Below, one piece after another: positions 1 to 7,074 of a DNA stretch of 37,325 nt. The DNA lies in NCBI RefSeq assembly GCF_003999195.1, contig NZ_RJVR01000310.1, forward strand, positions 1-37,325, given 5' to 3'. This stretch comes from Streptomyces soli. Lineage in GTDB: Bacteria; Actinomycetota; Actinomycetes; Streptomycetales; Streptomycetaceae. Below the pieces are notes generated by a model, which was given only the letters and a program-made list of their open reading frames with translations, searched no databases and had not been told where the DNA came from. The translations under genes and the position numbers were made by a program. How positions within the stretch are numbered: position 1 is the stretch's first letter; each line of letters starts with the position of its first letter.

Positions 1-1
1 C

Positions 2-388
2 ACCGGCGTGGTCGGCCCGCTGGTGGTGCCGGGTCGCACGGCCTGCGCGGGCTGCCTGGCCCTGGGGCGCGCCGACGCCGATCCGGCGTGGCCGCGGGTC
101 CTCGCCCAGCTGCGGTCGCGGCGCGGCGCCGGGGTCCCGGCCTGCGACATCGCGCTGGCGACCATGGTGGCGGGGCTGGCGGCCGCCCATGCCCTGGCTT
201 TTCTGGACGGCGGGGAGCCGGCCAGTGCGGGGGCCCGGGTGGAGGTGGGGCTGGCTCGAATGACGATGGACACGCGGCCGGTGCCGGGGGACAAAAGATG
301 TGCGTGCGGCTCCGCTCGCCAGCTCACTGCCGCCTTCTCCCGGGGAACGGCCGCACCCCGATCGGAATCACGAGGGCCATCTGCGTGA
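2..388 (+). CDS. ThiF/E1-like adenylyltransferase family protein, C-terminal part (5' end outside window)
   Basis: The reading frame is open from the window edge to a TGA at 386-388, so only the last 128 or so residues are visible. It has a CAGC motif (residues 14-17 from the first in-window GTG) and a later CAC pair, the spacing of a structural zinc site in the C-terminal part of ThiF/MoeB-like E1 proteins. The surrounding text (VGPLVVPGRTACAGC, then D-PAWPRVLAQL) resembles streptomycete ThiF-family proteins encoded just upstream of an ABC1 kinase. The Rossmann nucleotide-binding half lies outside the window, so activity cannot be judged. It is followed after 58 nt by the ABC1 kinase on the same strand. 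The family assignment is recognition-based and moderate. Confidence 0.6.
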   Translation, partial: TGVVGPLVVPGRTACAGCLALGRADADPAWPRVLAQLRSRRGAGVPACDIALATMVAGLAAAHALAFLDGGEPASAGARVEVGLARMTMDTRPVPGDKRCACGSARQLTAAFSRGTAAPRSESRGPSA

Positions 389-446
389 CTCGGTTCAGGA
401 GAGGCGGGGGACAATGACGACGTGACCGACCGGAAAGAGGGGGCGC

Positions 447-1823
447 ATGTCTGATCTTCCGCGCAAAGCGATGACCCGTACGGCCAAGTTGGCGGCGCTG
501 CCTCTGGGATTCGCCGGGCGGGCGACCCTGGGGCTCGGCAAGCGGCTCGGCGGGCGTCCGGCCGAGGAGGTCGCGACCGAGTTGCAGCAGCGCACCGCCG
601 AGCAGCTCTTCAAGGTCCTCGGCGAGCTCAAGGGCGGCGCCATGAAGTTCGGCCAGGCCCTGTCGGTCTTCGAGGCGGCGCTGCCCGAGGAGGTCGCGGG
701 ACCGTACCGGGCCGCGCTCACCAAGCTCCAGGACGCCGCGCCACCGATGCCGGCCCGCACGGTCCACGCGGTGCTCGAGGAGCGGCTGGGCGCGGACTGG
801 CGATCCCTCTTCTCCGAATTCGAGGACAAGCCCGCCGCGGCGGCCTCCATCGGGCAGGTGCACCGCGCGGTGTGGCACGACGGGCGGGAGGTCGCGGTCA
901 AGGTCCAGTACCCGGGGGCCGGAGACGCCCTGTTGTCGGATCTGAACCAACTGGGCCGGGTGGCCCGGCTGTTCGGGCCGCTGATCCCCGGCATGGACAT
1001 CAAGCCGCTGATCGCCGAGCTGCGCGACCGGATCTCCGAGGAGCTGGACTACGAGTTGGAGGCGCAGGCCCAGCATGTCCACGCGGTCGAGTTCGCCGAC
1101 GACCCGGATGTGATGGTGCCCGAGGTGGTGCACCGCACCGACCAGGTGCTGATCACCGAGTGGATGGACGGGGTCCCGCTGTCCGAGGTGATCTCCGGCG
1201 GCAGCCAGGAGCTGCGCGACCGCGCCGGCCAGCTCCTCGCACACTTCCTCTTCGCGGGCCCGGCCCGCACCGGGCTCTTGCACGCCGACCCGCACCCGGG
1301 CAACTTCCGGCTGCTGGTCGACGACGGCCCGCCGGAGGGCTGGCGGCTGGGCGTCCTGGACTTCGGCACCGTCGACCGGCTGCCGGACGGGCTTCCGCTA
1401 CCGATCGGCACCGCGCTGCGGCTGGCGCTGGAGGGCGACGCCGAGGCCGTGCACGCCATGCTGCGTCAGGAGGGGTTCGTCAAGCCGACCATCGAGCTCG
1501 ACCGGGATGCCGTACTGGACTATCTGCGGCCGATCATCGAGCCGGCGGGGCTCGACGCGTTCCCCTTCGGGCGTGGCTGGATGCGGGCGCAGGCGGCCCG
1601 GGTCGCGGATCCGCGATCGCCGGCCCACCAGCTGGGCAAGCAGCTGAACCTGCCGCCGTCGTATCTGCTGATCCACCGCGTGACGCTGAGCACCGTCGGC
1701 GTGCTGTGCCAGTTGTCGGCGACGGTGCGGCTGCGGGACGAGCTGCTGGAGTGGCTGCCCGGCTTCGCGGAGCGGAGCGAGCTGCGGTCTCCCGTGCCGA
1801 AGGCCAGGGGGGAGTCGGCCTGA
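447..1823 (+). CDS. ABC1/AarF/UbiB-family atypical kinase
   Basis: This 458-aa protein has the hallmarks of the ABC1 (ADCK/UbiB) protein-kinase-like family. It shows the KxGQ motif (KFGQ, residues 67-70), the Ala-rich nucleotide loop AAASIGQVH (131-139) that replaces the usual Gly-rich loop, the lysine strand VAVKVQYPG (149-157), the catalytic loop HADPHPGNF and the metal-binding LDFGT. Members are linked to isoprenoid-quinone or membrane-lipid metabolism in other organisms, but the substrate in actinobacteria is not settled. An ATG start is supported by a GAGGGGG ribosome site 4-10 nt upstream. The gene is convergent with the small Cys-rich gene on the other strand, with only 20 bp between the stops. 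An ABC1 gene beside whiB7 and uvrD2 is also the arrangement in mycobacteria (Rv3197). Confidence 0.9.
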   Translation: MSDLPRKAMTRTAKLAALPLGFAGRATLGLGKRLGGRPAEEVATELQQRTAEQLFKVLGELKGGAMKFGQALSVFEAALPEEVAGPYRAALTKLQDAAPPMPARTVHAVLEERLGADWRSLFSEFEDKPAAAASIGQVHRAVWHDGREVAVKVQYPGAGDALLSDLNQLGRVARLFGPLIPGMDIKPLIAELRDRISEELDYELEAQAQHVHAVEFADDPDVMVPEVVHRTDQVLITEWMDGVPLSEVISGGSQELRDRAGQLLAHFLFAGPARTGLLHADPHPGNFRLLVDDGPPEGWRLGVLDFGTVDRLPDGLPLPIGTALRLALEGDAEAVHAMLRQEGFVKPTIELDRDAVLDYLRPIIEPAGLDAFPFGRGWMRAQAARVADPRSPAHQLGKQLNLPPSYLLIHRVTLSTVGVLCQLSATVRLRDELLEWLPGFAERSELRSPVPKARGESA

Positions 1824-1843
1824 GCGGCGCCGGCTACGTCCGG

Positions 1844-2050
1844 TTACCACCAGGCGGAGTCGATGCGGCCCTCGATGCTGCGGAGATGGGAGCGCGCGCA
1901 GTCGTCGCAGAAGTAGACGCGGCTGCCGTTCTCCACGGAGCAGGTCCAGGTGAGCGGTGGTGAGCCGTCCTGAACCAGCCCGCAACGGGCGCAGGTGGTG
2001 GTCGTGCGTCGGTCCGTACCGACCCGGTCTTTCTGAGTCTTCTGGTCCAC
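1844..2050 (-). CDS. Small Cys-rich (zinc-ribbon-like) conserved protein, function unknown
   Basis: The 68-aa product has two CxxC knuckles (CARC near residue 21 and CDDC near residue 49), suggesting a compact zinc-binding fold. It ends in the aromatic tail DSAWW. No enzymatic motif is visible. The GTG start at 2050 has no clear ribosome site, and a strong hairpin ends only 13 nt upstream at 2064-2095, so the message may be leaderless or the true start may be a little downstream. It is convergent with the ABC1 kinase. The function is unknown; a role as a small DNA- or RNA-associated zinc protein would be pure guesswork. Confidence 0.65.
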   Translation of the reverse strand: MDQKTQKDRVGTDRRTTTTCARCGLVQDGSPPLTWTCSVENGSRVYFCDDCARSHLRSIEGRIDSAWW

Positions 2051-2063
2051 TTCGTGACAATAA

Positions 2064-2095
2064 CGCGGGACCGGCCGATTTCGGCCGGTCCCGCG
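2064..2095 (-). terminator. Perfect 15-bp hairpin after the small basic gene
   Basis: Positions 2064-2078 pair with 2081-2095 without mismatch around a 2-nt TT loop. The hairpin lies downstream of the minus-strand gene ending at 2158 and upstream of the minus-strand gene starting at 2050. It is therefore best read as the terminator of the wblC operon. No long U tract follows, which is common in streptomycetes. Confidence 0.75.
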
Positions 2096-2100
2096 ATTCT

Positions 2101-2160
2101 GTGTCGTTAACGCTTTGTTACTGCTTGTTACTACTTCTTACCGTTTCTTACCGCTCTTTA
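2101..2160 (-). repeat. Six-unit decamer array with a TAA at each period
   Basis: Read on the minus strand, the stop TAA of the basic gene is the first of a series of TAA triplets repeating every 10 nt (units of the type TAAgAAacGG, TAAcAAgcAG), the last spaced by 11 nt. Because 10 is not a multiple of 3, the array places stops in all three frames. It is AT-rich compared with its surroundings and lies between the coding end and the 2064-2095 hairpin. Confidence 0.7.
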
Positions 2161-2469
2161 CTGCATGACGGCCAGGGCCAGCGCCCGACGGGCGCGGAGC
2201 GAGGCACGCTCGGCGCGGCGCTGGAGGCGCCGGGCGCTGAGCAGTCGGTGAGCCCTGCGTTCATGCTCGGCCTCGTAGAGGCGCTGTTGCATATGGGCAC
2301 GGGCCAGAGCTTCTGGCATGAGTTGCATTTCGAGGTTCCTGTTCTGACGCGAGGTCATCGCGTCGGACGCCGGGGCGGGGATGTCGGTGAGGGAGGGATT
2401 CATCGGGTCCTGCTTCTTCGGGTCGTGCGTGAGGGGATGGTCGATCGTTCCGAGAGCCGGGCGGGTCAT
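2158..2469 (-). CDS. Small basic conserved protein translationally coupled to wblC
   Basis: The product is 103 aa from the ATG that overlaps the wblC stop as ATGA (2466-2469), which implies coupled translation. An alternative start at an internal ATG (MNPSLTD, residue 23) has an AGGA just upstream and would give about 81 aa. The C-terminal half is rich in Arg, Ala, Glu and Leu (for example RAHRLLSARRLQRRAERASLRARRA, written here as two stretches around residues 72-95) and is likely one long charged helix. There is no membrane segment and no cysteine. The position behind wblC suggests co-induction under antibiotic stress. I know the pattern as a conserved streptomycete protein of unknown function. 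Confidence 0.65.
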   Translation of the reverse strand: MTRPALGTIDHPLTHDPKKQDPMNPSLTDIPAPASDAMTSRQNRNLEMQLMPEALARAHMQQRLYEAEHERRAHRLLSARRLQRRAERASLRARRALALAVMQ

Positions 2470-2834
2470 GCCATGACCGCGTTCTTGCGCGGACGGCCAC
2501 GCGGCCGCTTGCGCGGCACCACGACGCCCTGGACGAACAGCTCGCCGCCCCAGACGCCCCAGGGCTCACGGCGGTCCTTGGCGCCTGCCAGGCAGGCCTC
2601 GCGGAGCGGACAGGTCTGGCACAGCGACTTGGCGTACTCGACGTCGGCCGGGGACTCCGCGAAGAAGACCTCCGGGTCGTACGTCCGGCACGGGACGGGT
2701 ACGCCGAGGCGCTCGATCTCGTCGTCGAGCTCGGAAAGGGGCAGCAAGGGGGCCTCCGGGGTATCGGGCGGGAGCTGCGGGTCGGGGACGGACGGTGCAG
2801 GCGGGGTGGAGTGCACGGTCGGTTCGTTCCTCAT
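2466..2834 (-). CDS. wblC: WhiB7-type transcription factor WblC (intrinsic antibiotic resistance regulator)
   Basis: The 122-aa protein has the four iron-sulfur cysteines of Wbl proteins (C49, C72, C75, C81; spacing C-x22-C-x2-C-x5-C). The turn motif EPWGVWGGE (90-98) and a C-terminal AT-hook, RGRPRK (112-117), identify the WhiB7/WblC subgroup. Known WhiB7 proteins bind the primary sigma factor and activate resistance genes when translation is inhibited. The ATG at 2834 lacks an obvious ribosome site. A GTG seven codons downstream is preceded by AGGAA and is an alternative start. A longer frame reaching 3032 would run through the leader terminator and is rejected. Expression appears controlled by its own promoter and by the attenuating leader described separately. 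Confidence 0.9.
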   Translation of the reverse strand: MRNEPTVHSTPPAPSVPDPQLPPDTPEAPLLPLSELDDEIERLGVPVPCRTYDPEVFFAESPADVEYAKSLCQTCPLREACLAGAKDRREPWGVWGGELFVQGVVVPRKRPRGRPRKNAVMA

Positions 2835-2852
2835 CGTTGTTCGGCTGTGGAG

Positions 2853-2897
2853 GAAAAACAGAAGGGCCGCGGATCCCGGTCTGGGATTCCGCGGCCC
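2853..2897 (-). terminator. Intrinsic terminator (attenuator) in the wblC leader
   Basis: On the minus strand a 10-bp arm pair (2888-2897 with 2864-2873) is extended by a 4-bp inner stem (2883-2886 with 2874-2877). It is followed by TTCTGTTTTTCC. A U-rich tract is unusual in this GC-rich DNA, so this is a convincing Rho-independent terminator. It lies before the wblC start codon and 26 nt after the upstream ORF stop, the layout of an attenuator. Confidence 0.88.
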
Positions 2898-2909
2898 TGG
2901 AAGGTGCCG

Positions 2910-2928
2910 GTCTGATCGTGGATCAGAC
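2910..2928 (-). promoter_or_regulatory. Leader hairpin containing the upstream-ORF stop codon
   Basis: GTCTGATC and GATCAGAC form a perfect 8-bp stem with a 3-nt loop. The TGA stop of the upstream ORF (2923-2925) lies in the 5' arm. The sequence CAGAC of the 3' arm recurs in the loop region of the terminator (about 2879-2883, minus strand), so GTCTG could pair with either copy. That would give mutually exclusive structures depending on ribosome position. This pairing switch is inference. Confidence 0.55.
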
Positions 2929-3246
2929 TGGATCACTCCAGGGTTCGAGCCCGCGGGAGGCCCACTTCGGGTGGTGCTGCGTCTTCTGGTTTCCGTTGTT
3001 TCCGGCACCATTGGTCTTCGCCGCAAAGGCATAGGCCTGGGCCTGTGCCGCCACTGCTGCTACCGCAGGTGCCTGAGTCGGTCGCTCGCTGCGCTCCCGG
3101 GTGGAAACAACGCCGACGGCAGCCGACAGGGCGAGAGCGGACAGACGACCGGACACACCGCTGCCACGGAGCGAGCCACCGAGCGGGCAGGCGGCGACGA
3201 CCGGGCGATCGGTCATTTTGATGGTGTTCTCGATGATGGTGATCAC
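2923..3246 (-). CDS. Upstream ORF (leader peptide) of wblC, 107 codons
   Basis: The frame starts with GTG at 3246 behind a near-perfect GAAGGAGG ribosome site 8 nt upstream. It ends with TGA inside a hairpin just before the leader terminator. The peptide (begins MITIIENTIKMTDRP) has no recognisable domain; its second half is rich in Ala and Gln, then Asn and Gly (AQAQAYAFAAK, NGAGNNGNQK). It is long for a leader peptide, but the strong ribosome site and its position between promoter and attenuator argue that it is translated for regulatory reasons. In WhiB7/wblC systems ribosome progress through an upstream ORF is known to decide between termination and read-through. Whether the peptide itself also has a function is unknown. 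Confidence 0.65.
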   Translation of the reverse strand: MITIIENTIKMTDRPVVAACPLGGSLRGSGVSGRLSALALSAAVGVVSTRERSERPTQAPAVAAVAAQAQAYAFAAKTNGAGNNGNQKTQHHPKWASRGLEPWSDPV

Positions 3247-3345
3247 TTGGCTCGCCTCCTTCGGCGTCTCGTAGGGCTGGTGGTGCGTACTCAGTACATC
3301 ATGGTTTGCGCTGCTCTTGGAAGAGCCGCGGCGACCACGATCGAA

Positions 3346-3384
3346 AGGCTATGGGGCTCTCAGCGCCGGGCGCAAACTATTTTT
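3346..3384 (-). promoter_or_regulatory. WhiB7-dependent-type promoter of wblC
   Basis: On the minus strand an AT-rich block (GAAAAATAG, about 3376-3384) is followed directly by a -35 TTGCGC (3375-3370), an 18-nt spacer and a -10 TAGCCT (3351-3346). An AT-rich patch just upstream of the -35 is the known target of the WhiB7 AT-hook, so autoregulation is expected. Transcription would start near 3340, giving a leader of about 500 nt. The promoter overlaps the end of uvrD2. Confidence 0.7.
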
Positions 3385-5563
3385 CCGCCTCGTCCGCAAC
3401 AAGTTCTTCACCGGCGCACAGGGCGAGGACATCGGCGCCGTACTTGTCCAGTTTGCGAGCCCCGACCCCGGCGATAACAGCCAGTTCGGACGGCTGTGTC
3501 GGCCTCACCTCGGCGATCGCGAGCAGGGTCTTGTCGGTGAAGACGCAGTAGGCCGGCTGGCCGATCGTCTTCGCCTGTCCCATGCGCCAGTCGCGCAGCC
3601 GCTCGTACAGGCCCTCGTCCAGATCTGACGGGCAGTCCTCACACCGCATCAGCTTGATCTCGCCCGCGTCGGACAGGGTGCGCCCGCAGACCCGGCAGTG
3701 GACCGGACCGCGCTTCTTGCGGGCGCCCGGACCGCGCTCCACGCCGCCTCCGGCGGCCAGGGGCTTGCCGGCGGCTCCCCGGGTCGCCGAGCCCGGCCGC
3801 AGGCCGTCCAGGAAGCGTGAGGGCCGCCGTCCGCCGCGCCCGCCGGGAGAGCGGGACAGCGCCCACGACAGTGAGAGGTGGAACCGGGCCCGGGTGACGC
3901 CGACATAGAGCAGCCGGCGCTCCTCCTCGACCTGCTCGTCGGTCTTGGCGTAGGTGATCGGCATGGTGCCCTCGGTGAGGCCGACCAGGAACACCGCGTC
4001 CCATTCCAGTCCTTTGGCGGAGTGCAGCGAGGCCAGCGTGACGCCGTCGACGCTCGGGGCGTGCTGGGCGGCCGCCCGCTCGTCCAGCTCGGCCACGAAG
4101 TCGCCGAGCGTGGCGTCCGGCCGCACCCGGGTGAAGTCCTCCGAGAGCCGTACGAGCGCCGCCAGCGACTCCCAGCGGTCCCGCACCGCGCCCGATCCGG
4201 CCGGCGGCTCCGCGGACCAGCCGCGCGAGCCGAGCACCGCCCGGAGCTGCTCCGGCACCCCGGCGTCGTCGAGCCCCGGGTCCGACGAGCCACCGGCCCG
4301 CGCCGCGCCGCGCAGCAGCAGCCCGGCCTCGCGCACCTCGGGCCGCTCGAAGAACCGCTCCGCGCCCCGCAGTTGGTAGGGCACCCCGGCGTCGGCCAGC
4401 GCCTGCTCGTAGACCTCGGACTGGGCGTTGATGCGGTAGAGCACCGCGATCTCGCCGGCCCGCACCCCGCTGTCGATCAGCTGCCTGATCCGGCGCGCGG
4501 TGCCCTCCGCCTCGGCGGGCTCGTCGGCGTACTCGGTGTAGGACGGCTCCGGGCCGGTCTCGCGCTGCGAGATGAGCTCCAGCCGGTGCTGGGCGGCCTG
4601 GCCGCGCGCCTGCCCGAGGAGCCCGTTGGCCAGGTGCACGACCTGGGGCGTCGAGCGGTAGTCGCGGACCAGCTTCACGAAGGTCGCGTCCGGGTGCTTG
4701 GTACGGAAGCCGAGCAGGTAGTCCGGGGTGGCGCCGGTGAAGGAGTAGATGGTCTGGGAGGCGTCGCCGACCACGCAGATGCTGTCCCGGTTGCCGAGCC
4801 ACAGGTCGAGCAGCCGCTGCTGGAGCGGGCTGACGTCCTGATACTCGTCGACGACGAAGTGCTGGTACTGCGAGCGGACGGTGTCGGCGACATCCGGGCG
4901 GTCCTGGAGCACGCCGACCGTGAGCAGCAGGACGTCCTCGAAGTCGATGACCCCCCGGTCGCGCTTGAGTTGCTCGTACGTGGTGTAGATCTTCGCGATC
5001 TCGGCCGGGTCGCGCGGCACTTCACGCCCCGCCTTCGCGGCGGCCGCCGCGTAGTCCTCGGGGACGGTCTGGGTGACCTTGCACCACTCGATCTCGCCGG
5101 TGACATCGCGCAGCTCATTACGGTCCAGCCGGATCCGGCAGCGGGCGCCGGCCTCGGCCACGAGCTGGACCTTGCGCTCGGCCAGGCGTGGCATGTCGCC
5201 GCCGATCGCGCGCGGCCAGAAGTACTGGAGCTGGCGAAGGGCGGCGGAGTGGAAGGTGCGGGCCTGCACCCCGCCCGCGCCGAGCTGGCGCAGCCGTCCG
5301 CGCATCTCGCCGGCCGCCCGGGCCGTGAAGGTGACCGCGAGCACGCTGCTGGGCTGGAGTATCCCCGCCCGCACCCCGTACGCGATCCGGTGCGTGATCG
5401 CCCGGGTCTTGCCGGTGCCGGCGCCGGCCAGCACGCAGACCGGTCCGCGCAGGGCCGTCGCGACGGCGCGCTGCTCCGGGTCGAGCCCTTCGAGCACGGC
5501 GTCCGCGGAGTCGGGGACGTCCGGGAACTCCGGGAAGAGTGGGGTGTGGGTTGGTGCGGTCAC
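3377..5563 (-). CDS. uvrD2: ATP-dependent DNA helicase UvrD2 (superfamily 1A, HRDC domain)
   Basis: The 728-aa protein carries Walker A (AGAGTGKT, residues 46-53), the helicase II motif VDEYQD, and motifs near the C-terminus of the motor such as SLHSAKGLEWDAVF and YVGVTRAR. A four-Cys element follows (CRVCG and CEDC), then an HRDC domain in the last 80 residues. This architecture is that of actinobacterial UvrD2, a 3'-5' DNA helicase. Translation starts at GTG 5563 with GGGAG nine nt upstream. It is divergent from the mycoredoxin gene, and the wblC promoter overlaps its 3' end. The adjacency whiB7-uvrD2-mrx1-nudC is conserved in mycobacteria. Confidence 0.93.
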   Translation of the reverse strand: MTAPTHTPLFPEFPDVPDSADAVLEGLDPEQRAVATALRGPVCVLAGAGTGKTRAITHRIAYGVRAGILQPSSVLAVTFTARAAGEMRGRLRQLGAGGVQARTFHSAALRQLQYFWPRAIGGDMPRLAERKVQLVAEAGARCRIRLDRNELRDVTGEIEWCKVTQTVPEDYAAAAAKAGREVPRDPAEIAKIYTTYEQLKRDRGVIDFEDVLLLTVGVLQDRPDVADTVRSQYQHFVVDEYQDVSPLQQRLLDLWLGNRDSICVVGDASQTIYSFTGATPDYLLGFRTKHPDATFVKLVRDYRSTPQVVHLANGLLGQARGQAAQHRLELISQRETGPEPSYTEYADEPAEAEGTARRIRQLIDSGVRAGEIAVLYRINAQSEVYEQALADAGVPYQLRGAERFFERPEVREAGLLLRGAARAGGSSDPGLDDAGVPEQLRAVLGSRGWSAEPPAGSGAVRDRWESLAALVRLSEDFTRVRPDATLGDFVAELDERAAAQHAPSVDGVTLASLHSAKGLEWDAVFLVGLTEGTMPITYAKTDEQVEEERRLLYVGVTRARFHLSLSWALSRSPGGRGGRRPSRFLDGLRPGSATRGAAGKPLAAGGGVERGPGARKKRGPVHCRVCGRTLSDAGEIKLMRCEDCPSDLDEGLYERLRDWRMGQAKTIGQPAYCVFTDKTLLAIAEVRPTQPSELAVIAGVGARKLDKYGADVLALCAGEELVADEAEK

Positions 5564-5616
5564 CCTGTCATGCTCCCAGGTCCGGCGAGGCAGCCGGGAA
5601 AGTTATCCACAGCAGA

Positions 5617-5633
5617 GGTGCGATTGTCGCACC
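5617..5633. promoter_or_regulatory. Small perfect palindrome between uvrD2 and mrx1
   Basis: GGTGCGA and TCGCACC flank TTG in the 165-bp divergent promoter region. It could be an operator or a leader hairpin of uvrD2. No known consensus was recognised. Confidence 0.35.
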
Positions 5634-5647
5634 GCCGGGGATTGCGA

Positions 5648-5674
5648 GGAATGCGGCGGCCCCGGGTTAGCGTT
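5648..5674 (+). promoter_or_regulatory. Candidate SigR-type (thiol stress) promoter for mrx1
   Basis: GGAAT at 5648-5652 is separated by 19 nt from GTT at 5672-5674. The SigR consensus in streptomycetes is GGAAT, 18-19 nt, GTT. The start codon follows about 50 nt downstream. A thiol-stress promoter in front of a mycoredoxin is functionally sensible, but the match is short and found by eye. Confidence 0.45.
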
Positions 5675-5728
5675 CTCCGCATCGATTGGCCGAGTGGCCT
5701 TCTGACCGACTCCGAGGAGCGAACGCCG

Positions 5729-5971
5729 ATGCCGGGCACTGTGACGATGTACAGCACGACGTGGTGCGGATACTGCCGCCGGCTGAAGAGCCAGATGGAG
5801 CGCGAGGGCATCGCGTACAAGGAGATCAACATCGAGCAGGACCCGGAGTCCGCGAAGTTCGTGGAGCAGGTGAACAACGGCAACCAGCTGGTCCCGACCG
5901 TGCTCTTCCCGGACGGGTCCGCACTGCCGAACCCGTCACTCGCCCAGGTCAAGCAGAAGCTCGGCGTCTGA
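5729..5971 (+). CDS. mrx1: Mycoredoxin (glutaredoxin-like mycothiol-dependent oxidoreductase)
   Basis: The 80-aa thioredoxin-fold protein has the redox motif CGYC in TTWCGYC (residues 9-15), the cis-proline loop LVPTVLFPDG and a conserved C-terminal helix. Actinobacterial mycoredoxins reduce mixed disulfides with mycothiol. The length and the position next to uvrD2 and nudC match Mrx1 (Rv3198A). ATG 5729 has GAGGAG as its ribosome site, with 8-9 nt spacing. It is convergent with nudC, and a palindrome of the dispersed family lies between the two stops. Confidence 0.92.
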   Translation: MPGTVTMYSTTWCGYCRRLKSQMEREGIAYKEINIEQDPESAKFVEQVNNGNQLVPTVLFPDGSALPNPSLAQVKQKLGV

Positions 5972-6023
5972 TTTTTCGCGCGCCTCTCGCGGGCGCCTCG
6001 CTTGCTTCGAGTCGCTGCGCCGG

Positions 6024-6063
6024 ACTCTCCCCCAGACTCCGTCTGGGTGGGGGAGTGCCCCCC
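6024..6063. repeat. C-rich palindromic element, copy 1 (probable bidirectional terminator)
   Basis: CCCCCAGAC and GTCTGGG pair around TCC, extended by ACTC/GAGT and a GGGGG run (hairpin 6024-6056). It lies between the convergent mrx1 and nudC stops and so can terminate both. The sequence belongs to the same family as the copies at 8611, 27421 and 34602. Confidence 0.7.
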
Positions 6064-6108
6064 TCCGGCGGGCCGGGGTTGAGCCCCCGTGCCCTGGCCC
6101 GGGCGCCG

Positions 6109-7074
6109 TCAGGCGCTCGGCAGCGGCTCGCCGTACCAGAGCTCGATGAGCCGCGCCGCGATGGAGATGCCGTACGGGGCGAGCACCTCGCCGGCCTCTA
6201 TGGCCTTGCGATAGTCGTCGCGGGAGAACCAGCGGGCCTCGTGGATCTCGTCGCCGTCGACCTCGATCTCCGAAGACGTCGCGCGGGCCATGAAGCCGAG
6301 CATCAGGCTGGACGGGAAGGGCCAGGGCTGGCTGGCGACGTACGAGACCGAGCCGACCGTCACACCCGCCTCCTCCGCGACCTCGCGGACGACGGCCTGC
6401 TCGATGGACTCGCCCGGCTCGACAAAGCCCGCGAGGGTCGAGAAGCGGCCCTCGGGCCAGTGCACCTGGCGGCCCAGCAGGGCGCGGTCCTCGGCGTCCG
6501 TGACGAGCATGATGACCGCCGGGTCGGTACGCGGGTAGTGCTCGGCGCCGCAGGCGGGGCAGCGGCGGATGTGACCCGCGGCGGCGATGACGGTGCGCTC
6601 GCCGCAGCGGGAGCAGAAGCGGTGCATGCGCTGCCAGTTCTCCAGGGCCACGGCGTGCACCATGAGCGAGGCCTCGAGGGGTGGCAGGAGTCCGCCGACC
6701 TCGCGGAGGCCGGCGGGACGCTCGTCCGCGTCGATTCGGCCGGGGAGGGCGTCCTTCTGGAGTGCGAAATAGCGCACGCCGTCCTCGTCGATGCCCAGGA
6801 AGTAGCGGTGGGCCTCGGTCGGCGGCGCGTCGAAGGACGGTGTCATGACCAGCCGCGTGCCGCCGTCGTCGGTGTCCTCGACCAGCACCTGGCCACCGGA
6901 GACCACGAAGACACGGGTGGTGGGGTGGCTCCAGGCGGCCGCCAGCCACGCCTCGTCGAGGCGGTGGTGGGCGGCCCGGTCCAGGCCGGCCTGGGCGAGC
7001 GCCAGTGGCCGGCCGGTCGGGTCCAGTCCGAGTCCGGTCCCGTTCGTCCCGTTCGTCCCCTTGGTCCCGCTCAC
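6109..7074 (-). CDS. nudC: NAD(+)/NADH pyrophosphatase NudC (Nudix hydrolase)
   Basis: The 321-aa enzyme hydrolyses the pyrophosphate of NADH/NAD and probably removes NAD caps from RNA, as in the NudC family. It shows an N-terminal domain, a zinc ribbon (CSRC and CPAC), the Nudix box GFVEPGE...REVAEEAGV, and the NudC signature SQPWPFPSS after it. The start is GTG at 7074, overlapping the dipeptidase stop as GTGA and preceded by GGAAG. A start upstream at 7191 is rejected because it lies inside the dipeptidase. The N-terminus contains a slippage-prone Gly-Thr-Asn run (GTKGTNGTNGTG). The gene is coupled to and downstream of the M20 dipeptidase. Confidence 0.93.
   Translation of the reverse strand: MSGTKGTNGTNGTGLGLDPTGRPLALAQAGLDRAAHHRLDEAWLAAAWSHPTTRVFVVSGGQVLVEDTDDGGTRLVMTPSFDAPPTEAHRYFLGIDEDGVRYFALQKDALPGRIDADERPAGLREVGGLLPPLEASLMVHAVALENWQRMHRFCSRCGERTVIAAAGHIRRCPACGAEHYPRTDPAVIMLVTDAEDRALLGRQVHWPEGRFSTLAGFVEPGESIEQAVVREVAEEAGVTVGSVSYVASQPWPFPSSLMLGFMARATSSEIEVDGDEIHEARWFSRDDYRKAIEAGEVLAPYGISIAARLIELWYGEPLPSA

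Noticed and set aside
2835..3032. N-terminal extension of wblC to 3032
   Set aside because: It would translate through the intrinsic terminator and the leader; the WhiB7 family length fits ATG 2834.
3878..5728. Long plus-strand extension upstream of mycoredoxin
   Set aside because: It is antisense to uvrD2; the true mycoredoxin start is ATG 5729 with a ribosome site and the correct family length.
5572..5728. LexA (SOS) box near uvrD2/mrx1 or the adn genes
   Set aside because: No GAAC-N4-GTTC-type palindrome was found in the promoter regions inspected.
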